From assembly GCF_024498075.1 (NCBI RefSeq), contig NZ_JANHOF010000014.1:1-64000 (forward strand): 64,000 nucleotides of DNA, in the 5' to 3' direction. Positions 25,486 through 33,801 of this stretch are shown here, in pieces. The position numbers were made by a program, and so were the translations under genes. This DNA comes from Paenibacillus mendelii. GTDB lineage: Bacteria > Bacillota > Bacilli > Paenibacillales > Paenibacillaceae. The stretch's first letter is position 1. Each line of letters opens with the position of its first letter. The notes below the pieces were generated by a model. It saw nothing but the letters and a program-made list of their open reading frames with translations, made no database searches and had not been told where the DNA came from.

Positions 25486-25533
25486 ACGGAGCAGCCAGCT
25501 CGTCAACTTGCAACGATCTCGGCCGCTCCTTTT
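25486..25533 (-). repeat. Hairpin element, copy B (overlaps a Tad gene 3' end)
   Basis: On the minus strand GAGCGGCCGAGATCGT and ACGAGCTGGCTGCTC form an imperfect hairpin just at the stop codon of the TadF-like gene. It is the partner of copy A at 24734. It could be the terminator of the Tad operon, though its T tract is poor. Confidence 0.5.
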
Positions 25534-25988
25534 ATTTGCCATTCGATCGGTTCCAGGACGGTAAAGATCCGCGGATACGTCAGCTTGAGAATCAGGATGA
25601 CTCCGGGACGCTGCAGGGTCACCTCATAATCATACCGGTCATTCCGGTATGTGAACGGAAATGATCTGTCATCGTTGACGACCTCGAAGACGGCCACCTC
25701 CGCACGATCCCGCCAATAAGTGCCTGGCAGAGGCTGTCCGGTCTCATCCAGCTGCAGGTTCGCTTGCAGGTAGAGAGAAGCTGCGCTTGCAGCCGCTGCT
25801 TCGTCAATGCGCAGCCTCCCGTCTGCAATCGCCTCCTTCTCCAGCTGCTGCGCCGCAGCATGTGCCGCCCGGTTAAGCGCGTGCTTGCCTTGAAATAACG
25901 CCGCCATCGCCATCTCCTCATCGGTCTGCAGCGCATGCAGGAGCATCCAGACCATCATCATCAATACCGCCAGCACAAGCTTGTACAT
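25503..25988 (-). CDS. TadE/TadF-like pilus assembly protein
   Basis: The 161-residue protein has a single N-terminal membrane segment (about residues 3-19, KLVLAVLMMMVWMLLHAL). An extracytoplasmic domain follows with long helix then beta-strands, the shape of TadE/TadF minor pseudopilins. The ATG at 25988 begins the hydrophobic anchor. The frame is open upstream to 26084, but that part does not look coding. It is the last gene of the Tad operon. The stop lies inside a hairpin. Confidence 0.6.
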   Translation of the reverse strand: MYKLVLAVLMMMVWMLLHALQTDEEMAMAALFQGKHALNRAAHAAAQQLEKEAIADGRLRIDEAAAASAASLYLQANLQLDETGQPLPGTYWRDRAEVAVFEVVNDDRSFPFTYRNDRYDYEVTLQRPGVILILKLTYPRIFTVLEPIEWQIKGAAEIVAS

Positions 25989-26109
25989 CTTCCCATCGCC
26001 CTCTTTGCCGCATTCATGGATCGAAGTCATCCCATTCAAGCAATCTCTCATTGCATTTGCATTTGGTCTTTCGTTCAAACACACAATTCAATATTTTGCA
26101 CTCTACTTG

Positions 26110-26535
26110 TCACGGCACGTACTCGCTCATCTTAAGCCCGGTCGCCCGCATCCGGCTATCGGCCGGAACGGGATCCACGCCGATCAGCCGGTCGATCTCG
26201 AACAGTCCTTCCACCGGATAACTGAGCGTCAATGAAAGCCCGACGCCTCGGGGCAGCGGCATTGCCGCATTCGTTGCGTCGGAGCCATTCGTCGACACCA
26301 CTTCATACCCGACCTGCTCCGGCTTCATGCCCAGCCGGGCAAGCCGCTGCTTCGATTCCTCCAGCATATGCGTGTCTATATAACCATGATCGCCGTTCGC
26401 CGCAATTTCGAGCATGTAATCCACCTCCTGCTGAAGTACGGCTTGCCGGACGATCAGCACATGCTTGTAGATCGGCGAGAACATAAACCAGCACATCATC
26501 GCGGCGAACAAAATAAACACAAGCAGGCCTTTCAC
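26110..26535 (-). CDS. TadE-like pilus assembly membrane protein
   Basis: This 141-residue protein has one N-terminal membrane helix (about residues 3-22). A helix and an extracytoplasmic beta-rich part follow, with the same overall shape as the next gene. It starts with GTG overlapping the stop of the preceding small gene (GTGA). Position and shape suggest a minor pseudopilin of the Tad apparatus. Sequence similarity to a named family is not obvious to me. Confidence 0.55.
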   Translation of the reverse strand: MKGLLVFILFAAMMCWFMFSPIYKHVLIVRQAVLQQEVDYMLEIAANGDHGYIDTHMLEESKQRLARLGMKPEQVGYEVVSTNGSDATNAAMPLPRGVGLSLTLSYPVEGLFEIDRLIGVDPVPADSRMRATGLKMSEYVP

Positions 26536-26678
26536 GGACTCATCCTCCGTATCGATTCACTCATATGTTTGCCCGATGTCTTCAACTGCTCCTTCGTTCC
26601 CTGCTCGCCACCCGTCACGTTGGAGTAAATGACGATGACGACCACAATCATTAATAACGACATTAATATGGCCCTCAT
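26532..26678 (-). CDS. Small Tad-cluster membrane protein, paralogue 2
   Basis: A 48-residue protein: N-terminal membrane helix (MRAILMSLLMIVVVVIVY), a GEQGTKEQLKTSG segment and a short polar tail. GAGG lies eight bases before the ATG. Its stop overlaps the next gene's GTG. It resembles the product of the adjacent gene at 26707 (MRxILM start, VVVV core, G-T-K-x-Q). The pair probably arose by duplication. They might be pilin-like subunits, as no classic Flp pilin is seen in this operon. Confidence 0.65.
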   Translation of the reverse strand: MRAILMSLLMIVVVIVIYSNVTGGEQGTKEQLKTSGKHMSESIRRMSP

Positions 26679-26706
26679 ACGCACCGCCTCATCTATTATG
26701 CAGCTC

Positions 26707-26859
26707 CTAGTTCAACGTCAATGTGCCGATCTTCGTGTTGGCTGAATTGCCTTGCGTCTCGATTTGAGCCTTCGTGCCTGTTGTATCCTTGGAAATAATC
26801 GCGTTAAACAACAGAACGACAACCACCAGCATCATAACTGTCATGAGAATGTTCCGCAT
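26707..26859 (-). CDS. Small Tad-cluster membrane protein, paralogue 1
   Basis: A 50-residue protein with an N-terminal membrane helix (MRNILMTVMMLVVVVLLF) and a polar tail containing DTTGTKAQIETQG. AAGGAGGTGAG precedes the ATG, an excellent ribosome binding site that argues for high expression. It lies between tadC and its paralogue. Pilin-like role is an inference from size, topology and place. Confidence 0.68.
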   Translation of the reverse strand: MRNILMTVMMLVVVVLLFNAIISKDTTGTKAQIETQGNSANTKIGTLTLN

Positions 26860-26910
26860 CCTCTCACCTCCTTAGCCGGAAAATGTCGATCAACGAACGC
26901 AACCGTCTCA

Positions 26911-27801
26911 TTAATTAAGCGATTCGAACAGCTTCTGCCCTTCCCTTACCCAGGGGTAGATAAAGATTTGAAACGTATATAAGATCGGTATCCCGGCCAG
27001 TACGAACAGGATATAGGAGGTCGATTCCTTCCGGCTTTCTTTGGCCAGCTCCAGCTTCTCCTTATAATCTTGGATTCGCTCGCGAAGCAGCTCGTAATAA
27101 TGCTCACTCTCGTGAAGCCGAAGGGAATCAATCGTCTCCGCAAAGCTGAGCCCCTCCTCCGTTCCGAGCCGCAGCTTGAACCGGCGAAGCGCGCCCTCTG
27201 CATCGTGATACCACTCGCCGAGCAGCAGCTGCAAATCCGTACGCATCGCCTTGGTGAAGGACAAGCTTCTCATCAATTTCGTGTGGATATGCAGCGAGGA
27301 GCCCGCCAGATACAAGAGCTGATTGCTGACCATATATATTTCCTTCGTCATCCGTTCTGTCCGAACCCGTCGATACGCATCCAGCCATGGCCGATCCCAC
27401 AGCAGCAGCATGACTAACACAGCCAAAGTCAGCGGAGCAGTCATGGGCGGAATCGGTCCGATGGTTACCTGTGTCAACCCGTAAGCCGCAACAGCCAGCA
27501 TCGGCGAAGCGATGAAGATAAGCCGGCGGATCACTGCATACCATGCCGCATCCCAAGTAAATCCGCAGCCCGCGAGCAGACGCTCCCGCTCCTTGAACGA
27601 AGGATCGTTTCTCGTGAGCCTTACCAAACGAAGCCATGTATCCGGAGCCTCTCTGAAGCGCCATCTTCCTGCAATCAGGTGTGCAAAGCGCGGCCTTCGC
27701 TCAAGCACGGCACGCAGCAAATACACGGCAATAATAAAGCCCAACACATATTGGCCGGCCATTGCCGCCCATATGACGATACGTGCTGCGGAATTATCCA
27801 T
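26911..27801 (-). CDS. tadC: TadC-like type II secretion system F-domain protein
   Basis: The 296-residue inner-membrane platform protein has membrane segments near residues 8-30, 92-108, 115-135 and 272-290 and a helical cytoplasmic domain between the last two. That domain has RTERMTKEIYMVSNQLLYLAGSSLHIHTKLMRSL and GLSFAETIDSLRL, in the place of the T2SF helices. It follows tadB by 18 bases. GGAGGTG precedes the ATG. Confidence 0.75.
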   Translation of the reverse strand: MDNSAARIVIWAAMAGQYVLGFIIAVYLLRAVLERRPRFAHLIAGRWRFREAPDTWLRLVRLTRNDPSFKERERLLAGCGFTWDAAWYAVIRRLIFIASPMLAVAAYGLTQVTIGPIPPMTAPLTLAVLVMLLLWDRPWLDAYRRVRTERMTKEIYMVSNQLLYLAGSSLHIHTKLMRSLSFTKAMRTDLQLLLGEWYHDAEGALRRFKLRLGTEEGLSFAETIDSLRLHESEHYYELLRERIQDYKEKLELAKESRKESTSYILFVLAGIPILYTFQIFIYPWVREGQKLFESLN

Positions 27802-27819
27802 CCCGGCACACCTCCTGCT

Positions 27820-28755
27820 TTACATTTTTTTGCGCGATAGCCAGAGCCCCATAACAAAAGAAACGAAAATGAGCACGACCGCATTCAACAGCAAATCCCG
27901 TCCCTTAGGGTCTACCACGTAATACAGGTAAGCATTATCCGGGTTGTAGCGAAAATTAATGCCGATGAACAAGGCCAGGAATAAGACCGGGGAGAAGTTC
28001 GCCAGCCGGATTTCCAGCAGCTTGTTGCGCTCCTGCTGATTGGCCCTCCGCGCTTTCCGCATATCGGTAATGAGCTCCTTCAGGTTATCGTTAATCGGAT
28101 GACCCTCGGAAAGCCCGGCGCGGACAATATTGACAAAATAATCAGCCCACACATGCCCAAGTGACGCTGCGAAGATCCGTAAGCTGGCATCATCGTCTCC
28201 GCGTACCGACAAGTTGCGATACAGCTGCTCGAAGACCGATTGCATCGGACCTAGCAGCCTCTTCTCCTCCGCGGTCCGCTGCAGCGCAGTACGAATTTGA
28301 CGCCCGCCGCTGACAAGGCAGCACTGATAGAACAGCTCTACAGCAGGCAAAAAGTCAATACGCGTCTGCAGCTGCCGATGAAGCAGCAGCATGCGCAGCA
28401 GAGCATAGGGCAAGGAAGAGAATATGCCGCCGAGCAGCAGGGTCCCCTTGAAGCTCTGAAACAGCAGCGCCCCGATCGACATGCCTGACAGCAGCAGAAT
28501 GGCCGTCGATACCACTACAGCTCCTGGACGAAATGGAATCTCCAGCGACTCCAACAGTTCAGACAGGTGGCGGTAAGGCCGTTCGTATCGCACAAGCAGC
28601 CGGGCGAGCCGGTTCGGCAGCCGATTATCCTGCCGGTAATCGAGCCGGCTGGCGAATTTCCGCCGTGACGACCATAGCTGCAGCAGCTGCCGGAAGGCAA
28701 CGAACAGCGTTATAAACAGAGCCGCTGCGCATAGGAATATCGCGAGCTTCAGCAT
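27820..28755 (-). CDS. tadB: TadB-like type II secretion system F-domain protein
   Basis: The 311-residue protein has an N-terminal membrane helix, a central pair of membrane segments (about residues 82-120) and a T2SF cytoplasmic domain. That domain has FLPAVELFYQCCLVSGGRQIRTALQ and VRAGLSEGHPINDNLKELITDMRKARRANQQE. Membrane segments close the C-terminus. It overlaps the end of the cpaF gene by a few bases. Together with TadC it should form the membrane platform of the pilus/secretion machine. Confidence 0.8.
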   Translation of the reverse strand: MLKLAIFLCAAALFITLFVAFRQLLQLWSSRRKFASRLDYRQDNRLPNRLARLLVRYERPYRHLSELLESLEIPFRPGAVVVSTAILLLSGMSIGALLFQSFKGTLLLGGIFSSLPYALLRMLLLHRQLQTRIDFLPAVELFYQCCLVSGGRQIRTALQRTAEEKRLLGPMQSVFEQLYRNLSVRGDDDASLRIFAASLGHVWADYFVNIVRAGLSEGHPINDNLKELITDMRKARRANQQERNKLLEIRLANFSPVLFLALFIGINFRYNPDNAYLYYVVDPKGRDLLLNAVVLIFVSFVMGLWLSRKKM

Positions 28756-30146
28756 GAGCGGCGATTGCTCCCTTCTATAAAGAAGGGGATCACTGCATTC
28801 GCCGCTGACAATTTAGCCATGGCTTGTGCTGATGGAGGGTTCGGGTACGTCCAATCCGCTGCTTGCTCATTAAAGGAAGCCCAGTCACGGACCGTCACTC
28901 CCCCGCCCTGCCAGCCGATCTCGGCAATACGAAACAACCGCCTGCGGCCGGCGATATAACGCATCTCAATACCGATCTGTGTCACATACTCGGCAATCCG
29001 CTTCGTTAAACGTTCCGGATTCATGCCGCGGCCGTCCAGCATGCACATATCCGTAATCGCCTCCGGCACGTCCTCGAGCGCATTGGCATGCACGGTCGTC
29101 ATACTTCCGGAATGTCCGCGCGTGCAAGCCCGCACGTAAACATTCGCATCCTCGTCACGAATTTCGGCATGCACGATTCGCTGCGGCGACTGCCTGAGCG
29201 CCAGCTTAAAGGCCTGAGTCGAGCGATGCAGTGCATCCTCTTCGTCCGTTTCGTATTCGATCGCATTCTTATGGGGAAAGTCGCGCGCCAGCATAAGCTC
29301 GTGCCGGCCTTCGATCGTGACAATCCGCTCCTCGTCCGGCAGTTCCCCGATGAGCGCCTTCATCAGATGCGTCTTGCCCGAGTTCGTCGGGCCGATCACG
29401 ACCAGATTGAATCTGGCCGCAAGAACGGCCAGAAGCATGTCGCGGATTGTCTCGCTTATCGTCCTGTACTCCACGCTGCTCAGCGCATGGAGCTCGAAGC
29501 GCCTTACCGTATAGAACCGCAGCGTCAGCGTCGGCTGGGCCGTAAACCCGAAGCCCGTCATCGTCACGCGCGTCCCGTCGCTCAGCATGACCTCCGCCCA
29601 CCGTTTACGAGGATTAATCCGGTCATTATTATAGAGCACCAGATTCTGCTGGATGCGCTCTACTTCACGCTCTGTTTCGAAGGCATAGGAGGAAGGCTTA
29701 CAGCAGCCGTCCCGGACCTCGAATATGCGCGTTCCGACCACTTGTATTTCTTCGAGTCCTTCGCGCTCTTGGAGGACAAGCTCCAGGACACTCATCCCGA
29801 TTACCTCTGCGAACAAGGCTTCGGCAAGAGAACCATAAGGATGCTTATATCCCGCAAGGTCGTGAATCCGCTGCCGCAGCAGCCGGTCCGAGATCACTGC
29901 GAGCAGATGCTCGCGGTCTTCTGTATATCCGAGAACCGCCCGGTTCAGGCGTTCATTATACGATCGCCGTTCCTCCTCTGTCGCTCCCCGCGGCATGGCC
30001 AGATACGTGCGGACATCCTCTGCGAGCCTACCGAAATCCCGCTGAGCTTCTTCCTCTATGCCTTCATCAGCTGCATGGCCATCCAGCGTGTCCATGACTC
30101 GCAGCTGAGCAGAGAAAGCGGCTGGCGAGAATTTACCCCCTGGCAT
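28749..30146 (-). CDS. tadA: CpaF/TadA-type secretion ATPase
   Basis: The 465-residue hexameric ATPase powers Tad pilus or secretion. Walker A reads VVIGPTNSGKTHLMKAL (about residues 251-267). The Asp box, Walker B (QRIVHAEIRDEDANVYVRACTRGHSGSMTTVHAN) and His box follow. The conserved YxxLYNNDRINPRKRWAEVMLSDGTRVTM region precedes them. The start overlaps the CpaE-like stop by one base (TAATG) with GGAGG upstream. A single such ATPase in the cluster suggests one-way or dual-purpose operation. Confidence 0.9.
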   Translation of the reverse strand: MPGGKFSPAAFSAQLRVMDTLDGHAADEGIEEEAQRDFGRLAEDVRTYLAMPRGATEEERRSYNERLNRAVLGYTEDREHLLAVISDRLLRQRIHDLAGYKHPYGSLAEALFAEVIGMSVLELVLQEREGLEEIQVVGTRIFEVRDGCCKPSSYAFETEREVERIQQNLVLYNNDRINPRKRWAEVMLSDGTRVTMTGFGFTAQPTLTLRFYTVRRFELHALSSVEYRTISETIRDMLLAVLAARFNLVVIGPTNSGKTHLMKALIGELPDEERIVTIEGRHELMLARDFPHKNAIEYETDEEDALHRSTQAFKLALRQSPQRIVHAEIRDEDANVYVRACTRGHSGSMTTVHANALEDVPEAITDMCMLDGRGMNPERLTKRIAEYVTQIGIEMRYIAGRRRLFRIAEIGWQGGGVTVRDWASFNEQAADWTYPNPPSAQAMAKLSAANAVIPFFIEGSNRRSC

Positions 30147-30988
30147 TATGAAATCCTCCCGCCCCGGTGCGTCAGCAGCTTCTTATACCAAGGTTGAACC
30201 GCCATCACCGGTCGCTGCTTCAATCCGTAACGATTCATGATTTGCCGGGCTGGCACTGCCATCGCGTTCATCCCTTGCTCGTCATAAGCAAGCCATTCGT
30301 CGATCGTTCCGCTGTCCAGCTGGGACAACAGCGTTTCACTTAATCTCAACTCACCCATTAACGTCACATCCATTTCTTTGCATATGTCTTTCATCTGATA
30401 AACCCCTGTTCTCCTCGAAGGGTGGATGATGATCAGCTCGTAGGCATCGCTTGGAATTCCGAATAAGGGCGATAGTTGCTTCATCCAACGCCTTCCGTCT
30501 TCTTGAAAATGGGACAAGGCCGGCGTCGTGACGAGCATTCGCGTATCGGCTCTCCTCAATGCGCAAACCGTTGCAGCATTATCCCAATAAGCACCAACAT
30601 CTGCGATGACGACATCGAATGCCCGCTGTGCCGTATCGAGCAGATGGTCCATCTCCTGAGGAGAAAAGTATTCCGCTTGATCGCGCATCACATTGCCGAA
30701 AAGCACCTTCAACGAGTCATTCCCTTCAACGGCTTGCATAGAGTGCAGCAGCTTGTCCGTGTTTAACGAACCGGTAGCAAGCTCCGGTCTAAGCGAATCC
30801 AGCATAGTCTCCGGGCTATCGTTGCCTAAGTAACGGTGCGTCTTTGCGCTTTTCAGGTTGAGACATAAGTATCCAACTGATCCGGTACCCAGCTTGGCAA
30901 GCCGATAGGCCAGCGCAAAGGCGGCTACGGTGGTGCCGATATTCGGCGTGGTGCCGACAAAAGCTAGCAATGGCGCAGGCGCACTCAC
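30146..30988 (-). CDS. cpaE: CpaE/TadZ-like MinD/ParA-type ATPase
   Basis: The 280-residue protein belongs to the ParA/MinD superfamily and probably localises the Tad apparatus. The deviant P-loop is degenerate: VGTTPNIGTTVAAFALAYRLA keeps G-T-T but lacks the standard lysines. AFDVVIADVGAYWDNAATVCALRRADT is the Walker B region. The usual N-terminal receiver-like domain is absent. The start is GTG overlapping the cpaB stop. Loss of the lysine suggests weak or no ATP hydrolysis, as in TadZ proteins. Confidence 0.75.
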   Translation of the reverse strand: MSAPAPLLAFVGTTPNIGTTVAAFALAYRLAKLGTGSVGYLCLNLKSAKTHRYLGNDSPETMLDSLRPELATGSLNTDKLLHSMQAVEGNDSLKVLFGNVMRDQAEYFSPQEMDHLLDTAQRAFDVVIADVGAYWDNAATVCALRRADTRMLVTTPALSHFQEDGRRWMKQLSPLFGIPSDAYELIIIHPSRRTGVYQMKDICKEMDVTLMGELRLSETLLSQLDSGTIDEWLAYDEQGMNAMAVPARQIMNRYGLKQRPVMAVQPWYKKLLTHRGGRIS

Positions 30989-31716
30989 GGCGCAGCCCCC
31001 GCTTCAGCGGCCGCTTCGATGATATCAAGCGATTCCGGTGAAAAGGCGATAACCAGCCGGCGCTGGCCGTCTTTGCAAAGCGTATCCAGCCTCAGCCATT
31101 GTTCCTCGGTCAAATTCAAATTAATATAGTCGATCATGCCGTTGGCATCCCTTCTCGAAGCGTACATTCTCTCTTTATCGCCGCTGGCCAGCGACAGGAG
31201 GTTCGGATTTTCCTTATCATCGATCTCGATATTGGCCGATGTCTTCACCGAAGCGACCGTAACCGGTTTCACGAACAACCGCTCGGAAGCTGCGCTCTTG
31301 CCCGAGATATACAGAATGACCTTATCGCCTGCCCGGATCCCGTTCGATACTGACAATACATAGTCCCGCGGAACTTGAAAGGTGGATTGCTGACGGTCCG
31401 GCAGCAATCTATAACGGTCAACCTTCCAGTCCAGAAGCGGCTCCTCAGAGCCGAGCGGCACAACCGTCTCCATCCCGATTGCTTCCTTCGGATCCAGCAG
31501 CATCTCCGGGATATACGCTGCACGGGAAATTTGCTTCACCTCGAGCATATCCGATGTCAGCTGTTCTCCCGCGGGAATGAATCGTTTCGGAACGACCACC
31601 TCAACCGTTTCTTGAAATCGAACATGCCGCAGCTGCAGAACGTATACCCCGTAAACAAGCAGGGCGGATAGCAGTGCCGCCGCGAGGCTGATGTACAAAT
31701 TGCGCTTTCGGTTCAT
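30985..31716 (-). CDS. cpaB: CpaB-like SAF-domain pilus assembly protein
   Basis: The 243-residue protein has an N-terminal membrane anchor (about residues 6-26). A SAF domain follows (about 35-100, with VPKRFIPAGEQLTSDMLEVKQIS and VVPLGSEEPLL), then a beta-rich RcpC/CpaB C-terminal domain. It is the first structural gene of the Tad operon. The ATG at 31716 has GGAAGGGAG nine bases before it, so I prefer it to the ATG at 31740. The upstream leader contains a terminator-like hairpin. Confidence 0.78.
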   Translation of the reverse strand: MNRKRNLYISLAAALLSALLVYGVYVLQLRHVRFQETVEVVVPKRFIPAGEQLTSDMLEVKQISRAAYIPEMLLDPKEAIGMETVVPLGSEEPLLDWKVDRYRLLPDRQQSTFQVPRDYVLSVSNGIRAGDKVILYISGKSAASERLFVKPVTVASVKTSANIEIDDKENPNLLSLASGDKERMYASRRDANGMIDYINLNLTEEQWLRLDTLCKDGQRRLVIAFSPESLDIIEAAAEAGAAP

Positions 31717-31752
31717 CGCCACTCCCTTCCGCAGCATCAAGCGTCATGAGAA

Positions 31753-31796
31753 TAAAAAAAGAACGCAGCTGGGGCATATTGCCCAAGCATGCGTTC
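31753..31796 (-). terminator. Terminator-like hairpin in the Tad operon leader
   Basis: On the minus strand AAGAACGCATGC...GGGCAATATGCCC...GCTGCGTTCTT forms a strong hairpin followed by TTTTTTTATT. It lies about 100 bases after the tetR stop and some 40 bases before cpaB. It also lies downstream of a good promoter (31841-31869). It could end tetR transcription, attenuate the Tad operon, or both. Confidence 0.8.
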
Positions 31797-31840
31797 TTCG
31801 CATAGCCGACGCTATTCAACTGCTCTATAATAATGACCTT

Positions 31841-31869
31841 ATATTAGCAGACACCCTAAAGATTGTCTA
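31841..31869 (-). promoter_or_regulatory. Tad operon promoter
   Basis: On the minus strand TAGACA (31864-31869) and TAATAT (31841-31846) are spaced exactly 17 bases apart. The predicted start near 31834 gives a leader of about 115 bases before cpaB that contains the hairpin at 31753-31796. Confidence 0.65.
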
Positions 31870-31891
31870 TATATAAAAAGAATTTTGTCGT

Positions 31892-32503
31892 TTAATGACC
31901 ATTTTTGTCCACATCATAACATAATCCCCGCATGACAAATTCGAACATTTCCTGAATGAAGGCTTCCAAATCATAAGGCTCATCATCAAACAGCGGAGCA
32001 AAGTAGTACGTCTGCTTGTGGAACAGAATAACGCCAAGAACAGTCATGAATGTGTTATTCAATGAACGGAATCGAAATAAGCCTTGCTCGCGACCCACCC
32101 GCAGTAAGTCTCGCAGCTGCTCCCACACTGGAAAGGCAAACTTTTGAATAATTTCCATTCGGGGAGACTGGAGCGCGATTTCCTGTTGAAGCACGGAGAT
32201 CATCTCAGGCTCCTTCATCCGGAATAGCGTCACTTGCCGAATGATTAATTTGATCCCTTCTACCGGTTCATAATGCTCCTGCAAGTACAGCTCCATCTCC
32301 CGGTTCGGGAAGAAGGCTTCGAATAGAGCTTGAAACATATTCTCTTTCCCGCCAAAATGATAGGAAACCAGTGCAATGTTCGCACCTGCTGCTTCGCAAA
32401 TTTGTCTCACGCTGGTACCTTCATAGCCCTGCGTGGCAAAGAGCCGCTTGGCCGCCTGCAGTAGCCTGATCTTAACATCCGGGTCATTCGGTTCTTTATG
32501 CAT
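31892..32503 (-). CDS. TetR-family transcriptional repressor
   Basis: The 203-residue protein has the TetR N-terminal helix-turn-helix (about residues 11-58, with AAKRLFATQGYEGTSVRQICEAAGANIALVSYHFGGKENMF) and a helical ligand-binding C-terminus. AAGGAGG precedes the ATG. It lies just behind the ABC-2 permease gene and ahead of the Tad operon. The palindromes over the permease promoter at 33763-33800 are its likely operators, so it probably controls drug or lipid efflux. Confidence 0.85.
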   Translation of the reverse strand: MHKEPNDPDVKIRLLQAAKRLFATQGYEGTSVRQICEAAGANIALVSYHFGGKENMFQALFEAFFPNREMELYLQEHYEPVEGIKLIIRQVTLFRMKEPEMISVLQQEIALQSPRMEIIQKFAFPVWEQLRDLLRVGREQGLFRFRSLNNTFMTVLGVILFHKQTYYFAPLFDDEPYDLEAFIQEMFEFVMRGLCYDVDKNGH

Positions 32504-32568
32504 AGCCGCCTCCTTATGACTATAAGTATGGCCGTGCTGAGGACTTGAAGCAATCCCTGGCGTTCAAT

Positions 32569-33732
32569 TCATTGCGACCTTGCCGCAGACATCATAGGCT
32601 GAGGAACGCGGTTCTTCCGCAGTCCGACAATTGCTGCACCCAGTGCCAAGGAAACAGCCATAATGATGAGTAATCCCATGATGGCTCCTCCATTGCCAGC
32701 CCCGCCGAAGAGCAGGTTCATGTTTCCTTCAACGGCATAGGTGGCCGGCAGCAGCTTGCTTAGTCCCAGATAGAAATCGGAGAGCAGCTCCCGCGGCACC
32801 ATAGCACCTGACGATACGAGCTGGGCAGACAGCATGATAATATTCAGCAGCATTCCCCCCATGCCAAACAAAAGCAGGAACAGCTGGGATAGAAACATGA
32901 ACGTCAGAACGAACAGCGCCTGAAAGCCCCACATCGCCATAAAGCCATGCTCCGCTTGCCCTCCAAGTGCAAGAACGAGTGAAGATCCAACCAGCGATAC
33001 GATAACGGCAGCCACGATATTAATCACATTGCGTGCTGCGAATCGGTGCCACTTGCCTACGCCTGATGCAGCTGCAGCCATGGCCGACTGCTCCAGATTC
33101 ATCCCCATAATCATAGCACCGACATACGAGGCAAGCACCATCATCATCGGAACCATCTGATTATTCATGCCTTTAACCGGGTTCGTGTACGTAAAATCGG
33201 AGGTTACGCGTTCGGAGAGTACGGCCCCCGCTCCTGCCGCCTGCTCTGCGGGAAGCTTCGCTTGCGTCAATACGGCTTGAACGCCTTGGCCGACCGCCTC
33301 CTTGTTCACCGTAGCGGTCACTTGTCCCGCAATGGAACTCATCATGCTTTTAATTAACGCCGGATTCGATTCATTAATGCTGTATTGAATCGATGCGGCG
33401 CTACCCTGAGACTTCAGGGATTCCGTGAAATTCTCAGGGATGGTAATGACCATCTGAAGCTCACGCTCATTCAACAGCTGCTGTGCTTCTCCACCGTCAA
33501 GCGTACGCGTCTGAACAGGCAGCGATTGTGCCAGCTTCTCGGCAATGGCCGGCCCTGACTGCGTATCCAGGGTCACGATGCCGACATGCAGCTGCTTAAG
33601 CCGCTCCGCATCTGTAATCCCCTCATAACCGGTCATCCAGATGACCGAGAAAATCACTTGAAACATGAGTGCCGTTAAGACACCAACAATCGTTGTCGGC
33701 CGTTTCAAAAAGGTCCGTAATGCATTTCCCAA
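32569..33732 (-). CDS. ABC-2/YhgE-type efflux permease
   Basis: The product (about 387 residues) has one N-terminal membrane helix, a large extracytoplasmic domain (about residues 40-205) and five C-terminal membrane segments. This is the ABC-2 membrane/YhgE-Pip layout used for drug, lipid or peptide export. I set the start at the TTG at 33732, which has AAGGAG nine bases upstream. The TTG at 33768 and ATG at 33753 have no ribosome binding site, and 33768 lies inside an operator palindrome. No ATPase gene is adjacent. The next gene upstream on the same strand is a DHA2 pump. Confidence 0.78.
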   Translation of the reverse strand: MGNALRTFLKRPTTIVGVLTALMFQVIFSVIWMTGYEGITDAERLKQLHVGIVTLDTQSGPAIAEKLAQSLPVQTRTLDGGEAQQLLNERELQMVITIPENFTESLKSQGSAASIQYSINESNPALIKSMMSSIAGQVTATVNKEAVGQGVQAVLTQAKLPAEQAAGAGAVLSERVTSDFTYTNPVKGMNNQMVPMMMVLASYVGAMIMGMNLEQSAMAAAASGVGKWHRFAARNVINIVAAVIVSLVGSSLVLALGGQAEHGFMAMWGFQALFVLTFMFLSQLFLLLFGMGGMLLNIIMLSAQLVSSGAMVPRELLSDFYLGLSKLLPATYAVEGNMNLLFGGAGNGGAIMGLLIIMAVSLALGAAIVGLRKNRVPQPMMSAARSQ

Positions 33733-33762
33733 CTCTCTCCACTCCTTGAACATTTCTATTTT

Positions 33763-33800
33763 AAACAATTGTTTTAAACAACTGTTTTAATCGGTTGTTT
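33763..33800. promoter_or_regulatory. Tandem palindromic operators for the TetR regulator
   Basis: Two 12-base near-identical palindromes, AAACAATTGTTT (33763-33774, perfect) and AAACAACTGTTT (33776-33787), are spaced 13 bases centre to centre. A third half-site GGTTGTTT follows at 33793-33800. They cover the predicted transcription start of the efflux permease gene. Confidence 0.75.
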
Positions 33801-33801
33801 A

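Noticed and set aside
29088..30197. 369-codon plus-strand frame opposite the CpaF ATPase gene
   Set aside because: The opposite strand encodes an unmistakable secretion ATPase. The product here is Arg/His/Gln-rich with no family features.
31601..31819. 72-codon minus-strand frame over the Tad leader, considered as a leader peptide
   Set aside because: The TTG start has no ribosome binding site and the frame runs through the hairpin and into cpaB in another frame, with no protein-like features.
31753..31869. Known riboswitch class (for example c-di-GMP) in the Tad leader
   Set aside because: The leader is too short, and I could not match any conserved riboswitch core. Only the promoter and terminator hairpin can be supported.
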